Source of the DNA: Paractinoplanes ferrugineus
GTDB lineage: Bacteria; Actinomycetota; Actinomycetes; Mycobacteriales; Micromonosporaceae
DNA length: 64,000 nt
Direction of reading: 5' to 3'
Assembly: GCF_016862195.1 (NCBI RefSeq)
Contig: NZ_BOMM01000069.1
Span: 1 to 64,000 of the forward strand
A model generated the notes under the pieces. It worked only from the letters and a program-made list of their open reading frames with translations. It had not been told where the DNA came from and searched no databases. Shown piece after piece: positions 53,539 to 63,118 of the stretch (within the stretch, counting starts at the first letter, position 1; each line of letters begins with the position of its first letter). The translations under genes were made by a program, and so were the position numbers.

Positions 53539-55011
53539 TCAGGCGCTCAGGGGCTGGGCATCGGACCGCACCGGGGCCGGCAGTTCGCCCTTCGCACCCA
53601 GGTAGGAGTGGATGGCGGCGGCGGCGGACCGGCCCTCGGCGATGGCCCAGACGATCAGGGAGGCGCCCTTGTGGGCGTCGCCGGCCACGAACACGCCCGG
53701 GGCCGCGGTCTGCCAGCCGGCGTCGGCGTCGAGGACGCCACGGCGGTTGCGGTCGATGCCGAACTGCTCGAGCAACGGCTGCTGCTCGGTGCCCTCGAAG
53801 CCGATGGCCAGCAGCACCAGGTCGGCCTTGACGTCGCGCTCGCTGCCGGGCACGACGGACACGGTGCGTACGCCGTCGACCCGCTCGACCATGACCTCGG
53901 CGATGCGGATGGCGGCGACGTTGCCGTTGCCGTCGTCGACGAACTCCTGGACGGCGACGCCGAAGACGCGGTCGCCGCCCTCCTCGTGGGCCGGGTAGTT
54001 GCGCAGGATGACCGGCCAGGTCGGCCACGGGTGCCGGTCGGCGGCACGGGCGTCGGGCGGCACCGGGTACTGGTCGAGCTGGACCACGTCGGCCGCGCCC
54101 TGCCGGTGGGCCACGCCCAGGCAGTCGGCCCCGGTGTCGCCGCCGCCGATGATGACGACGTGCTTGCCGGCGGCGTCGATCGGGGTGGTGTCCTGCAGGC
54201 CGGCGACCATCCGGTTGGCCGGGACGAGGTGGTCCATGGCGAGGTGGACGCCGTTGAGCGAGCGGCCGGGCGTCGCCGGGGTGTCCCGGCCGGCCAGGGC
54301 GCCGGTGGCGAGGAGCACCGCGTCGAAGCGTTCACGCAGGTCGTCGGCGGTGATGTCGACGCCGACGTGGACGCCGGTCTGGAACACCACACCCTCGGCC
54401 TCGAGCTGGGCCAGCCGGGCGTCGATCACCGACTTCTCTATCTTGAAGTCGGGGATCCCGTACCGCAGCAGGCCGCCGATGCGGTCGTCGCGCTCGAAGA
54501 CCGTGACCGCGTGCCCGGCTCGCGCCAGTTGCTGGGCGGCGGCGAGACCGGCCGGGCCGGAGCCGACCACCGCGACCTTGTAGCCGGACGCGGCCGGCGC
54601 CGGCTGCGGCTTGACGTAGCCGAGGTCGAACGCGTGGTTGGCGATCTCCACCTCGACCTGCTTGATCGTCACCGGATCGTCGGCGATGCCCAGCACGCAC
54701 GCGGCCTCGCACGGCGCCGGGCAGAGCCGGCCGGTGAACTCCGGGAAATTGTTGGTGGCGTGCAGCGCCTCGGCCGCCGCCTGCCACGCCCCGGTACGCA
54801 CCAGGTCGTTCCAGTCGGGGATGCGGTTGCCCAGCGGGCAGCCCTCGTGACAGAACGGGATGCCGCAGTCCATGCAGCGGGTGGCCTGGTCGCGGATGAG
54901 CTCCTCACCGGCGGGCGGGTAGACCTCCCGCCAGTCGCGGATGCGCACCGGCACCGGCCGCCGCTTGGGCAGCTGCCGCTCGTAGCGGAGAAAACCGTTC
55001 GGATCAGGCAC
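53539..55011 (-). CDS. gltD: Glutamate synthase small subunit (NADPH)
   Basis: The 490-residue protein has an N-terminal iron-sulfur domain (CMDCGIPFCHEGCPLGN, then CPAPCEAACVLGI), an FAD site (GSGPAGLAAAQQLARAG) and an NADPH site (IIGGGDTGADCLG). It passes electrons to GltB for glutamate formation. Its start overlaps gltB by 8 bp. Confidence 0.96.
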   Translation of the reverse strand: MPDPNGFLRYERQLPKRRPVPVRIRDWREVYPPAGEELIRDQATRCMDCGIPFCHEGCPLGNRIPDWNDLVRTGAWQAAAEALHATNNFPEFTGRLCPAPCEAACVLGIADDPVTIKQVEVEIANHAFDLGYVKPQPAPAASGYKVAVVGSGPAGLAAAQQLARAGHAVTVFERDDRIGGLLRYGIPDFKIEKSVIDARLAQLEAEGVVFQTGVHVGVDITADDLRERFDAVLLATGALAGRDTPATPGRSLNGVHLAMDHLVPANRMVAGLQDTTPIDAAGKHVVIIGGGDTGADCLGVAHRQGAADVVQLDQYPVPPDARAADRHPWPTWPVILRNYPAHEEGGDRVFGVAVQEFVDDGNGNVAAIRIAEVMVERVDGVRTVSVVPGSERDVKADLVLLAIGFEGTEQQPLLEQFGIDRNRRGVLDADAGWQTAAPGVFVAGDAHKGASLIVWAIAEGRSAAAAIHSYLGAKGELPAPVRSDAQPLSA

Positions 55012-58000
55012 TCTTGACCCCCATTACCGCCTCGTCGACATTGCGACCGGCGGCTTCGGCGGTCCTGATCAGTTCCATCACGCGCTTGTAGTCGCGCGGC
55101 ACCACGGCGGTGAACCGCTCGACCGCGGCCGGCCAGTCGGCGAGCAGCCGGTCGGCCACCGCCGAGCCGGTCTCGGTGCGGTGCCGCTCGACCAGGCCGC
55201 GGAGCACGACCTGCTCGTCCTCGGTGAGCGGGGTCAGCTCGACCAGCTCCGGGTTGACCCGGGTGGGCGAGAGGTCGAGCACGAACGCCGTGCCACCGCT
55301 CATGCCGGCGGCGAAGTTGCGCCCGGTCGGGCCGAGCACCACGACCGTTCCGCCGGTCATGTACTCGCAGCCGTGGTCGCCGACGCCTTCGACGACGGTC
55401 GCCGCGCCGGAGTTGCGCACCGCGAACCGTTCGCCGGCCCGGCCCCGCAGGTAGACCTCGCCGCCGGTGGCGCCGTAGAGGATGGTGTTGCCCGCGATGA
55501 TGTTGTCCTCGGCCACGAACGGGGCGTTCTCGGCGGGCCGCACGATCACCCGGCCGCCGGACAGGCCCTTGGCGACGTAGTCGTTGGTGTCGCCGATCAG
55601 CCGCAGGGTGACACCCCGCGGCAGGAACGCGCCGAACGACTGCCCGCCGGTCCCGCGCAGGGTGAACGAGATGGTGTCGTCGGGCAGGCCGGCGCCCCCG
55701 AAGCGGCGGGTCACCTCGCCGCCGAGCATCGCGCCGACGCTGCGGTTCTCGTTGCGGACGGTGAGCTCCTCGGCCACCTTGGCGTCCCCGGTCAGGGCCG
55801 GCTGGGCCAGCTCGATCAGCTTGTTGTCGAGCGCCTTGTCGAGGCCGTGGTCCTGGGCCACGATCCCGCGGCGGGCGGCCCCCTCGGGCAGCTCCGGCAC
55901 GTGCAGCACGGGGGCGAGGTCGAGGCCGTGCGCCTTCCAGTGGTCGAGCGCCGGCCGGACGTCGAGGACCTCGGCGTGACCGATGGCCTCGTCGACCGAG
56001 CGGAAGCCCAGCGACGCCAGGATCTCCCGGGTCTCCTCGGCGAGGAACATGAAGAAGTTCTCGACGAACTCGGGCTTGCCGGTGAAGCGTTCCCGCAGCA
56101 CCGGGTTCTGCGTGGCGATGCCGACCGGGCAGGTGTCGAGGTGACAGACCCGCATCATGATGCAGCCGGAGACGATCAGCGGCGCGGTGGCGAAGCCGAA
56201 CTCCTCGGCGCCGAGCAGCGCCGCCACGACCACGTCACGGCCGGTCTTGAGCTGCCCGTCGACCTGCACCGTGACCCGGTCGCGCAGCTTGTTGAGCAGC
56301 AGCGTCTGCTGCGCCTCGGCCAGGCCCAGCTCCCACGGGGAGCCGGCGTGCTTGAGCGAGTTCAGCGGGGACGCACCGGTACCGCCGTCGTGGCCGGAGA
56401 TCAGGATGACGTCGGCCTTGAGCTTCGCGACACCGGCCGCGACCGTGCCGACCCCGATCTCGCTCACCAGCTTGACGTGCACCCGGGCGGCCGGGTTGAC
56501 GTTCTTCAGGTCGTGGACCAGCTGTGCCAGGTCCTCGATGGAGTAGATGTCGTGGTGCGGCGGCGGCGAGATGAGGCCGACGCCCGGGGTGGCGTGCCGG
56601 GTCTTGGCGATCCAGGGCCACACCTTGTTGCCGGGCAGCTGGCCGCCCTCGCCGGGCTTCGCCCCCTGCGCCATCTTGATCTGCAGGTCGTCCGCGTTGA
56701 CCAGGTATTCGCTGGTCACGCCGAAGCGGCCGGAGGCGATCTGCTTGACCGCGGAGCGCCGGGCCGGGTCGTAGAGGCGCTCGACGTCCTCGCCGCCCTC
56801 GCCGGTGTTGGACTTGCCGCCGAGCCGGTTCATGGCGATGGCCAGGGTCTCGTGCGACTCGGCCGAGATGGAGCCGTACGACATGGCGCCGGTGGCGAAC
56901 CGCTTGACGATCTCGGTGGCCGGCTCCACCTCGTCCAGCGGAACCGGGGTGCGGTCCTTGAACGAGAACAGCCCGCGCAGCGAACCGGCCTGCGCGGCCA
57001 GCTCGTCGACCTTGGCCGTGTACCTGCGGAAGACGTCGTACTGCTTGGACCGGGTGGCGTGCTGCAGCAGGAACACCGTCTCCGGGTTGAACAGGTGCAC
57101 CTCGCCCTCGCGCCGCCACTGGTATTCGCCGCCGACCTCGAGCCGGCGGTGGGTGCGCTCGGCCGGGTTGGCCGGGTAGGCCTTCTCGTGCCGGGTCCTG
57201 ACCTCGTCGTGGATCTCGGCGAGCCCGGAGCCGCCGATCCGCCCGCTGGTGCCGGCGAAGTAGCGCTGGAGCAGCTTGTTGTCGAGCCCGACGGCCTCGA
57301 ACACCTGGGCGCCGCAGTACGACGAGACGGTCGAGATGCCCATCTTGGACATGATCTTGAGGACGCCCTTGCCGAGCGCCTTCACGTAGTTGCGCACCGC
57401 CACCCGCGGGTCCAGGCCGGCCAGTGAGCCGGTCGCGATCAGGTCGTCGACCGTCTCGAACGCCAGGTAGGGGTTGACCGCGGCGGCGCCGTAGCCGATC
57501 AGCACGGCGGCGTGGTGGACCTCGCGGCAGTCACCGGCCTCGACCACGAGTGCCACCTGGGTGCGGGTCTGCTCGCGCACGAGGTGCTGGTGCACGGCCG
57601 CGGTGAGCAGCAGCGACGGGATCGGCGCCAGGTCGGCGTTGGAGTCGCGGTCGGAGAGGACCAGGATGCGTACGCCGTCCTCGATGGCCTCCGACACGTG
57701 CCGGCAGATCTGGGTGAGCCGGGCCTTGATGCCCTCCGCGCCGTCGCGCAGCGGGTAGAGACCGGAGACCCGGACGGCCTTGAAGCCGGGCAGGTCGCCG
57801 TCCTCGTCGATGGAGAGCAGTTTGGCCAGCTCGTCGTTGTCGATCACCGGGTAGGGCAGGACGATCTGCCGGCAGGAGGCCGGGCCGGGGTCGAGCAGGT
57901 TGCCCTCCGGCCCGATCGTGGCCTGCAGGCTGGTCACCAGCTCTTCCCGGATGGCGTCCAGCGGCGGGTTGGTGACCTGCGCGAACATCTGGTGGAAGTA

Positions 58001-59596
58001 GTCGAACAGCAACCGCGGCCGGGAGGACAGCGGCGAGATCGGGGTGTCGGTGCCCATCGAGCCGAGCGGCTCGGCCCCGGTCCGCGCCATCGGCGCCACC
58101 AGGATCTTCAGCTCCTCCTCGGAGTAGCCGAACACCTGCTGCCGGCGGATCACCGAGTCGTGCGTGTAGATGACGTGCTCGCGCGGCGGCAGGTCGGCCA
58201 GGTCGATCAGCCCGGCGTGCAGCCACTCGTCGTACGGCTCGGCGGCGGCCAGCCCGGCCTTGATCTCGTCGTCGTGCACGATGCGGCCGGCCTCGGTGTC
58301 GACCAGGAACATCTTGCCCGGCTGGAGCCGGCCCTTGGCGATGACGCCGGCCGGGTCGAGGTCGAGCACGCCCGCCTCGGAGCCGAGCACGACGAGGCCG
58401 TCGCTGGTGTGCCACCAGCGTCCGGGACGCAGGCCGTTGCGGTCGAGCACGGCGCCGATCGACGAGCCGTCGGTGAACGCGACCGCCGCCGGTCCGTCCC
58501 ACGGCTCCATCAGCGACGCGTGGAACCTGTAGAACGCGCGCCGCTTCGCCTCCATGGCCGGGTCGTTCTCCCAGGCCTCGGGGATCATCATCAGCATCGC
58601 GTGCGGCAGCGAGCGCCCGGCCAGGTGCAGCAGTTCGAGCACCTCGTCGAAACCGGCCGAGTCGGACGCCTCCGGCGTGTTGATCGGGAACAGCCGCTTG
58701 ATGTTGCCGGGCAGCACCGGCGACTGGAGCAGCGCCTCGCGGGCGGCCATCCAGTTCTTGTTGCCGCGGATGGTGTTGATCTCGCCGTTGTGCGCGATGA
58801 ACCGGTACGGGTGGGCGAGCGGCCACGACGGGAACGTGTTGGTCGAGAACCGCGAGTGCACGAGGGCGATCGCGCTGGCCACCCGCGGGTCGGTCAGGTC
58901 CGGGAAGAACTCCGGGAGCTGGTCGGGGGTGAGCATGCCCTTGTAGGTGATGGTGCGCGACGACAGCGACGGGAAGTAGGCACCGACACCCCGCTGCGAC
59001 GACTCACGCTCGGCCTGCTTGCGGATGGTGAAGGCGACCCGGTCCAGCTCGATGCCGGCCAGCGGCGCGTCCTTCGGTCCGGCGGCGTTGCCGGTGAGCC
59101 GGTGAGCGGCAAGAAAGACCTGCTTGATGTACGGGCGGGCCTCGTCAGCCGTGGCACCGAGCCCGGCCGGCCGCACCGGGACGTCCCGCCAGCCGAGCAC
59201 CTCGCCGCCCTCGACCAGCGCGTACTTCTCGAAGATCTTGATCGCCCGCGCCTGCGCGCCGGCGTCGTTCGGCAGAAAGACCAGGCCGGTGGCGTAGTAG
59301 CCGGACTCGGGCAGGTCGAAGCCGGAAGCCGCACGGTAGAACGCGTCCGGGACCTGGATCATGATCCCGGCGCCGTCGCCGGTGTTGTACTCGGCGCCGC
59401 GGGCGCCCCGGTGGTCGAGGCGGATCAGCGCCGACAGGCCCTTGGCGACCACGTCGTGCGAACGGCGCCCGTGCAGATCGGCCACGAAAGCCACACCGCA
59501 GGCGTCGCGCTCGGTAGACGGGTCGTACAACCCACGGTCCTGCTTCGTGTTCTCCGCCGCGGGTCGGTCCGGTCCCTGGGGGTGCGGATATGCCAC
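55004..59596 (-). CDS. gltB: Glutamate synthase large subunit
   Basis: The 1530-residue protein has a propeptide ending before Cys33 (ERDACGVAF), the glutaminase nucleophile, then the class-II amidotransferase domain, a central domain, the FMN-binding synthase domain (KPGEGGQLPGNKV, then SGHDGGTGASP) with the 3Fe-4S cysteines (CIMMRVCHLDTCPVG), and the C-terminal beta-helix GXGXG domain. Length is normal. The GTG start has AGGAGG just upstream. Confidence 0.97.
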   Translation of the reverse strand: MAYPHPQGPDRPAAENTKQDRGLYDPSTERDACGVAFVADLHGRRSHDVVAKGLSALIRLDHRGARGAEYNTGDGAGIMIQVPDAFYRAASGFDLPESGYYATGLVFLPNDAGAQARAIKIFEKYALVEGGEVLGWRDVPVRPAGLGATADEARPYIKQVFLAAHRLTGNAAGPKDAPLAGIELDRVAFTIRKQAERESSQRGVGAYFPSLSSRTITYKGMLTPDQLPEFFPDLTDPRVASAIALVHSRFSTNTFPSWPLAHPYRFIAHNGEINTIRGNKNWMAAREALLQSPVLPGNIKRLFPINTPEASDSAGFDEVLELLHLAGRSLPHAMLMMIPEAWENDPAMEAKRRAFYRFHASLMEPWDGPAAVAFTDGSSIGAVLDRNGLRPGRWWHTSDGLVVLGSEAGVLDLDPAGVIAKGRLQPGKMFLVDTEAGRIVHDDEIKAGLAAAEPYDEWLHAGLIDLADLPPREHVIYTHDSVIRRQQVFGYSEEELKILVAPMARTGAEPLGSMGTDTPISPLSSRPRLLFDYFHQMFAQVTNPPLDAIREELVTSLQATIGPEGNLLDPGPASCRQIVLPYPVIDNDELAKLLSIDEDGDLPGFKAVRVSGLYPLRDGAEGIKARLTQICRHVSEAIEDGVRILVLSDRDSNADLAPIPSLLLTAAVHQHLVREQTRTQVALVVEAGDCREVHHAAVLIGYGAAAVNPYLAFETVDDLIATGSLAGLDPRVAVRNYVKALGKGVLKIMSKMGISTVSSYCGAQVFEAVGLDNKLLQRYFAGTSGRIGGSGLAEIHDEVRTRHEKAYPANPAERTHRRLEVGGEYQWRREGEVHLFNPETVFLLQHATRSKQYDVFRRYTAKVDELAAQAGSLRGLFSFKDRTPVPLDEVEPATEIVKRFATGAMSYGSISAESHETLAIAMNRLGGKSNTGEGGEDVERLYDPARRSAVKQIASGRFGVTSEYLVNADDLQIKMAQGAKPGEGGQLPGNKVWPWIAKTRHATPGVGLISPPPHHDIYSIEDLAQLVHDLKNVNPAARVHVKLVSEIGVGTVAAGVAKLKADVILISGHDGGTGASPLNSLKHAGSPWELGLAEAQQTLLLNKLRDRVTVQVDGQLKTGRDVVVAALLGAEEFGFATAPLIVSGCIMMRVCHLDTCPVGIATQNPVLRERFTGKPEFVENFFMFLAEETREILASLGFRSVDEAIGHAEVLDVRPALDHWKAHGLDLAPVLHVPELPEGAARRGIVAQDHGLDKALDNKLIELAQPALTGDAKVAEELTVRNENRSVGAMLGGEVTRRFGGAGLPDDTISFTLRGTGGQSFGAFLPRGVTLRLIGDTNDYVAKGLSGGRVIVRPAENAPFVAEDNIIAGNTILYGATGGEVYLRGRAGERFAVRNSGAATVVEGVGDHGCEYMTGGTVVVLGPTGRNFAAGMSGGTAFVLDLSPTRVNPELVELTPLTEDEQVVLRGLVERHRTETGSAVADRLLADWPAAVERFTAVVPRDYKRVMELIRTAEAAGRNVDEAVMGVKSA

Positions 59597-59779
59597 CGGG
59601 CCTCCTGTCGTCTGTGTTTCATCTCAAGGTCGGGACGACGTCGGCCCTGCAAAGTCTCTAGAGTCTACGGCAACGGGTACCGATCTCCGCCAGTTCGGAT
59701 AGATCACACCGCGATCAGGACAAAACGGATTTCTCGACTGCCCCAACGATTGTCCGGCGCGACGCTGCGCCGAATTGGG

Positions 59780-59785
59780 TAGTCT
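59780..59785 (+). promoter_or_regulatory. -10 element for leaderless GNAT mRNA (TAGTCT)
   Basis: TAGTCT ends 6 nt before the GTG at 59792, with no Shine-Dalgarno sequence. Confidence 0.5.
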
Positions 59786-59791
59786 CGCGCG

Positions 59792-60688
59792 GTGGCGCTT
59801 CCGGATACCGACGTCTTCGTCAGGCTCGAGCGTTTCTATGACGCTCTCCCCCGACCCTACGCACGTGTGGAGGACTTCGGGGGGCTGGTGCTCTTCGTCC
59901 GCGAGGGCGAGGGGTGGCCCTATTACGCCCGGCCCCGGATAGGAGCGGAGACGCCTTCCGCCGCCGATATTACTGCGGTCCGCCGCCGGCAACGAGAGCT
60001 GGGCGTGCCCGAGGCTTTCGAATGGGTGCACGAGACGGCTCCCGACCTGCTCGCGGTGGCTAGATCGGCGGATCTCGATGTGCTGCTGGCGCCGCTGCTG
60101 ACCCTCGACCCCGTCGCCCTGGTCCCCGACCTGCCGGTGCCCGGCGCGACGATCGGCCTGCTCGACCCGGCCGCCCCGAGCTACCCGGCCGACCTGGCCG
60201 CCACCCGCGCGGTCGCCCAGCTGGCGTTCGGCAGCCCGCCGCACGTCACCCCGCTGGAGGAGGTCGCGGTGGCCGCCGAGTCCGCCGCCGCGACGCTGCT
60301 CACCGGCGCGGCCGGCCCGGCCGAACGGGACGCCGCGATCGAGGAGCTGAGCCCCGCCCTGGTCGAGGGCTACCGGCGCCGGGCCGGCGCGGGCGACTAC
60401 CGGACCGCCGTGGCCACCAGCGAGACCGACGGCATCCTGGCCACCGGGGCGCTGATGCGGGCGGGCGAGGTCGCCGAGATCGCCGGCGTGGCCACCCTGC
60501 CGGCCGTCCGCGGCCGCGGCTACGCCTCCCAGCTCACCGCGAGGCTGGCTCACCAGGCCCTGCGCGACGGCGTCCAGCTGGTCTTCCTGTCCGCCGGCGA
60601 CGACGACGTGGCCCGGCTCTACACCAAGGTCGGCTTCCGCCGGATCGGGACGGCCTGCATCGCCGAACCGGCCACCGCCCGGCTCTGA
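59792..60688 (+). CDS. GNAT-family N-acetyltransferase
   Basis: The 298-residue protein has an uncharacterised N-terminal half (about 1-185) and a C-terminal GNAT domain with the acetyl-CoA motif VRGRGYAS (near residue 236) and the late LYTKVGFRRIG. The substrate is unknown. It ends two bases before the stop of the opposing monooxygenase gene. Confidence 0.85.
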   Translation: MALPDTDVFVRLERFYDALPRPYARVEDFGGLVLFVREGEGWPYYARPRIGAETPSAADITAVRRRQRELGVPEAFEWVHETAPDLLAVARSADLDVLLAPLLTLDPVALVPDLPVPGATIGLLDPAAPSYPADLAATRAVAQLAFGSPPHVTPLEEVAVAAESAAATLLTGAAGPAERDAAIEELSPALVEGYRRRAGAGDYRTAVATSETDGILATGALMRAGEVAEIAGVATLPAVRGRGYASQLTARLAHQALRDGVQLVFLSAGDDDVARLYTKVGFRRIGTACIAEPATARL

Positions 60689-60690
60689 CG

Positions 60691-61884
60691 CTATTCCGGC
60701 GGGAGCCAGTCCGCCTCGAGCCGGGTGTGGTTGCCGAGAATCCGCGGCCGCATGTGGTTGAGCGCGGCGTCGCGGGCCCGCAGGGCGAGCCGCCCCCGGG
60801 CCTGCACGACGGCCGACATGCGGCGGGTCTGGCGCACGACGGTGGTGGTGCGGGGCCGCCGGGTGCGGCTGTACGCCTCGATCGCCGCGACCAGGCCGGG
60901 GCCCGGCTCGGTGTCGGCGACCAGCGCGCGCAGCGTGGCCGCGTCCTCGAACGCCAGGCACGCGCCCTGACCCAGGTGATGGGGCATGGCGTGGGCGGCG
61001 TCGCCGAGCAGCACGACACCGCCCGGCCCGGAGGCGAACCCGTACGCCCGCGGCAGCGGACGCAGCTCGCGCACCTCGTGCTGGACCAGGTCCTCGGCGT
61101 GGGTCGCGGCCAGCAGCTCACCCACCGGCGCGGGCCAGTCGGCGAACCACCGCCGCAGCAGGGCCAGCTGGGTGGCGGGTGACTCGGGCCGGGGCGCCCC
61201 GGCGGCGGTCGCCACCCAGTAGACGCCGCCCCTGCCGGCCGCCCGCTCGCCGAGCGGCATGGCGACGAACCGGTAACCGGCGCCCAGGGTCTCACCACCG
61301 GCCGCCTGCTCCGGCGTCAGACGCGGCACCCGGTAGCCGGGGATGACCGCCTGCCAGTCGGCGAACCCGGAACCGACGGCCGCCGACTCGGGCGCCAGGG
61401 CCCGCCGGATCGGGCTGTCGATGCCGTCGGCCGCGACCACCAGGTCGGCCTCGACCCAGGTGCGGCCGTCGCCCACGGCGGGACGCTGCCGGCGGCCGGT
61501 GCGCACCGCGGTCACGGCGAAGCCGGTACGGATCTCCACGCCCTCGCCGAGCCCGGCGACCAGCGCGTCGTACAGATCCTCCAGGTGCACGACGGCGGGC
61601 GCGGGACCGCCGGCGCCGGCGCGGGTCCGCGGGGCCACCAGCCACTGGCCGTCGGGGCGGCGCACCCCGCCGTCCGGCAGCGGGGACGCGATCGCCGACC
61701 AGCCGCCGTCGGGGTCGAGGGCCTCGAGGGCGCGCCGGCCGTTCGACCACAGCACCAGAGCGGTGGGCGGCGCGGCGACCCGCTCACCCCGTTCGAGCAG
61801 GACCACCCGCCAGCCGGCCCGCGCCAGGGCGCCGGCGGTGGCCAGTCCGGCCATCCCCGCGCCCACCACGACCGCTGTGCGCAC
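60691..61884 (-). CDS. FAD-dependent monooxygenase (PHBH-like)
   Basis: The 397-residue protein has the FAD-binding GAGMAGLATAGALARAG (residues 8-24), the DG motif VVAADGIDSPIRR, and GD motif VLLGDAAHAMPHHLGQGA. This is the group-A aromatic hydroxylase pattern. The GTG at 61884, 17 bp after the lgt stop, starts the nucleotide-binding strand. The substrate is unknown; no aromatic catabolic genes are adjacent. Confidence 0.9.
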   Translation of the reverse strand: MRTAVVVGAGMAGLATAGALARAGWRVVLLERGERVAAPPTALVLWSNGRRALEALDPDGGWSAIASPLPDGGVRRPDGQWLVAPRTRAGAGGPAPAVVHLEDLYDALVAGLGEGVEIRTGFAVTAVRTGRRQRPAVGDGRTWVEADLVVAADGIDSPIRRALAPESAAVGSGFADWQAVIPGYRVPRLTPEQAAGGETLGAGYRFVAMPLGERAAGRGGVYWVATAAGAPRPESPATQLALLRRWFADWPAPVGELLAATHAEDLVQHEVRELRPLPRAYGFASGPGGVVLLGDAAHAMPHHLGQGACLAFEDAATLRALVADTEPGPGLVAAIEAYSRTRRPRTTTVVRQTRRMSAVVQARGRLALRARDAALNHMRPRILGNHTRLEADWLPPE

Positions 61885-61901
61885 GCCGACCGGCCCGCGG
61901 G

Positions 61902-63068
61902 TCAGTTCTCGTCGTTCTTGCCGGCGGGTCCGGCGTCCCCGCCGGACTTGCCCTCCGGCCCGGTGCCGGCGGCGGCACCGGTGGCCAGCACGGCCTCGCC
62001 CACCCCGGCGGGCCCGGCCGGGTCGGCGGCGTCGTGCGGGTGGGCCCCCGCCGCGACCTCCAGCGCCACGTCCTGCTCGGTGTCCGGGGGGAGCACACCG
62101 GTGCGCTGATAGGCCTCGAACCGGGACTCGCTGACCACCTGGTAGCTCTTCGGGGCCCGCTGCGGCTCGCCGTCCTCGCCCGGCCCGGCCCCGTCGGCGG
62201 CCGGCGTGAGCGGGGCGTCGGGCGCGTCCTCCGGCACCACGTAGGCGCGGGGGCCGCGGACGACCAGGAAGTAGGCGAGCGCCAGGAGGAACACCACGAT
62301 CGCGGTGAACACGTTGAGCCGGATGCCGAAGATGTGGTTGGCCTCGTCGATCCGCAACGCCTCGATCCAGCAGCGCCCGGCGGTGTAGGCCATCACGTAG
62401 AGCGCGAAGGCGCGGCCCCGGCCGAACTTGTACTTGCGGTCCAGCCACCAGACCAGCCCGCCGACGCCGAGGTCCCAGACCGCCTCGTAGAGGAACGTCG
62501 GGTGGTAGAGCCCGGCCTTGGTGACCGCCTCACCGTCGATCACCGTGGCGTGCCCCGGGTTGGACGTGTCCATGTCGTGCACCCGCAGGCCCCACGGCAG
62601 CGTGGTGGCCTTGCCGTAGAGCTCGTTGTTGAACCAGTTGCCGAACCGGCCGAGGGCCTGCGCGACCGGCAGCGCCGGGGCGAGCGAGTCGGCGAAGATC
62701 GCGAACGGCAGGCCGAGCTGACGCGCGGCGATCCAGGCGCCGACCGCCCCACCGGCCACCGCTCCCCAGATGCCGAGGCCGCCCTCCCAGATGTAGAAGG
62801 CCCGGATCGGGTCACCGCCGGCCCCGAAGTAGTCCTGCGGCGAGGTGATCAGGTGGTAGACCCGGGCTCCGAGGATGCCGAACGGCACCGCCCACACCGC
62901 CATGTCGAGCGACGCCCACGGCGCCACTCCACGGTGCCGCAGTCGCTGCTCCATGAGCAGCACGGCGACGACGATGCCCAGGACGATGCAGAGCGCATAA
63001 GCCCGGACGGGCAGGCCGAGCACGTGCCAGACGGACGTTGTCGGACTCGGGATCGCGGCGAGGTTCAC
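61902..63068 (-). CDS. lgt: Prolipoprotein diacylglyceryl transferase, long C-terminal tail
   Basis: Lgt adds diacylglycerol to the lipobox Cys of lipoproteins such as those in this window. The 388-residue protein has seven membrane helices and the signature ALGRFGNWFNNELYG (near residue 140). After the last helix (about residue 275) a hydrophilic Ala/Gly/Glu/Pro tail of about 110 residues follows. Long tails also occur in other actinobacterial Lgt proteins. The GTG start lies 8 nt after TAGCGT. Confidence 0.95.
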   Translation of the reverse strand: MNLAAIPSPTTSVWHVLGLPVRAYALCIVLGIVVAVLLMEQRLRHRGVAPWASLDMAVWAVPFGILGARVYHLITSPQDYFGAGGDPIRAFYIWEGGLGIWGAVAGGAVGAWIAARQLGLPFAIFADSLAPALPVAQALGRFGNWFNNELYGKATTLPWGLRVHDMDTSNPGHATVIDGEAVTKAGLYHPTFLYEAVWDLGVGGLVWWLDRKYKFGRGRAFALYVMAYTAGRCWIEALRIDEANHIFGIRLNVFTAIVVFLLALAYFLVVRGPRAYVVPEDAPDAPLTPAADGAGPGEDGEPQRAPKSYQVVSESRFEAYQRTGVLPPDTEQDVALEVAAGAHPHDAADPAGPAGVGEAVLATGAAAGTGPEGKSGGDAGPAGKNDEN

Positions 63069-63076
63069 GGGTGCAC

Positions 63077-63082
63077 ACGCTA
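63077..63082 (-). promoter_or_regulatory. Possible lgt -10 element (TAGCGT)
   Basis: TAGCGT on the minus strand ends 8 nt before the lgt GTG, inside the 50-bp gap after trpA. No Shine-Dalgarno sequence is present. Confidence 0.4.
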
Positions 63083-63118
63083 CCGTCGTGCCGCTCGCCG
63101 TGGTCGCTCAGGGCAGGC

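Noticed and set aside
53363..54028. Minus-strand frame extending past the gltD end
   Set aside because: It is out of frame with gltD and Arg-rich; the gltD terminator lies inside it.
55181..57427. A 748-codon open frame on the plus strand, and others across gltB
   Set aside because: These are shadows of gltB with the same low-information composition and no ribosome-binding site.
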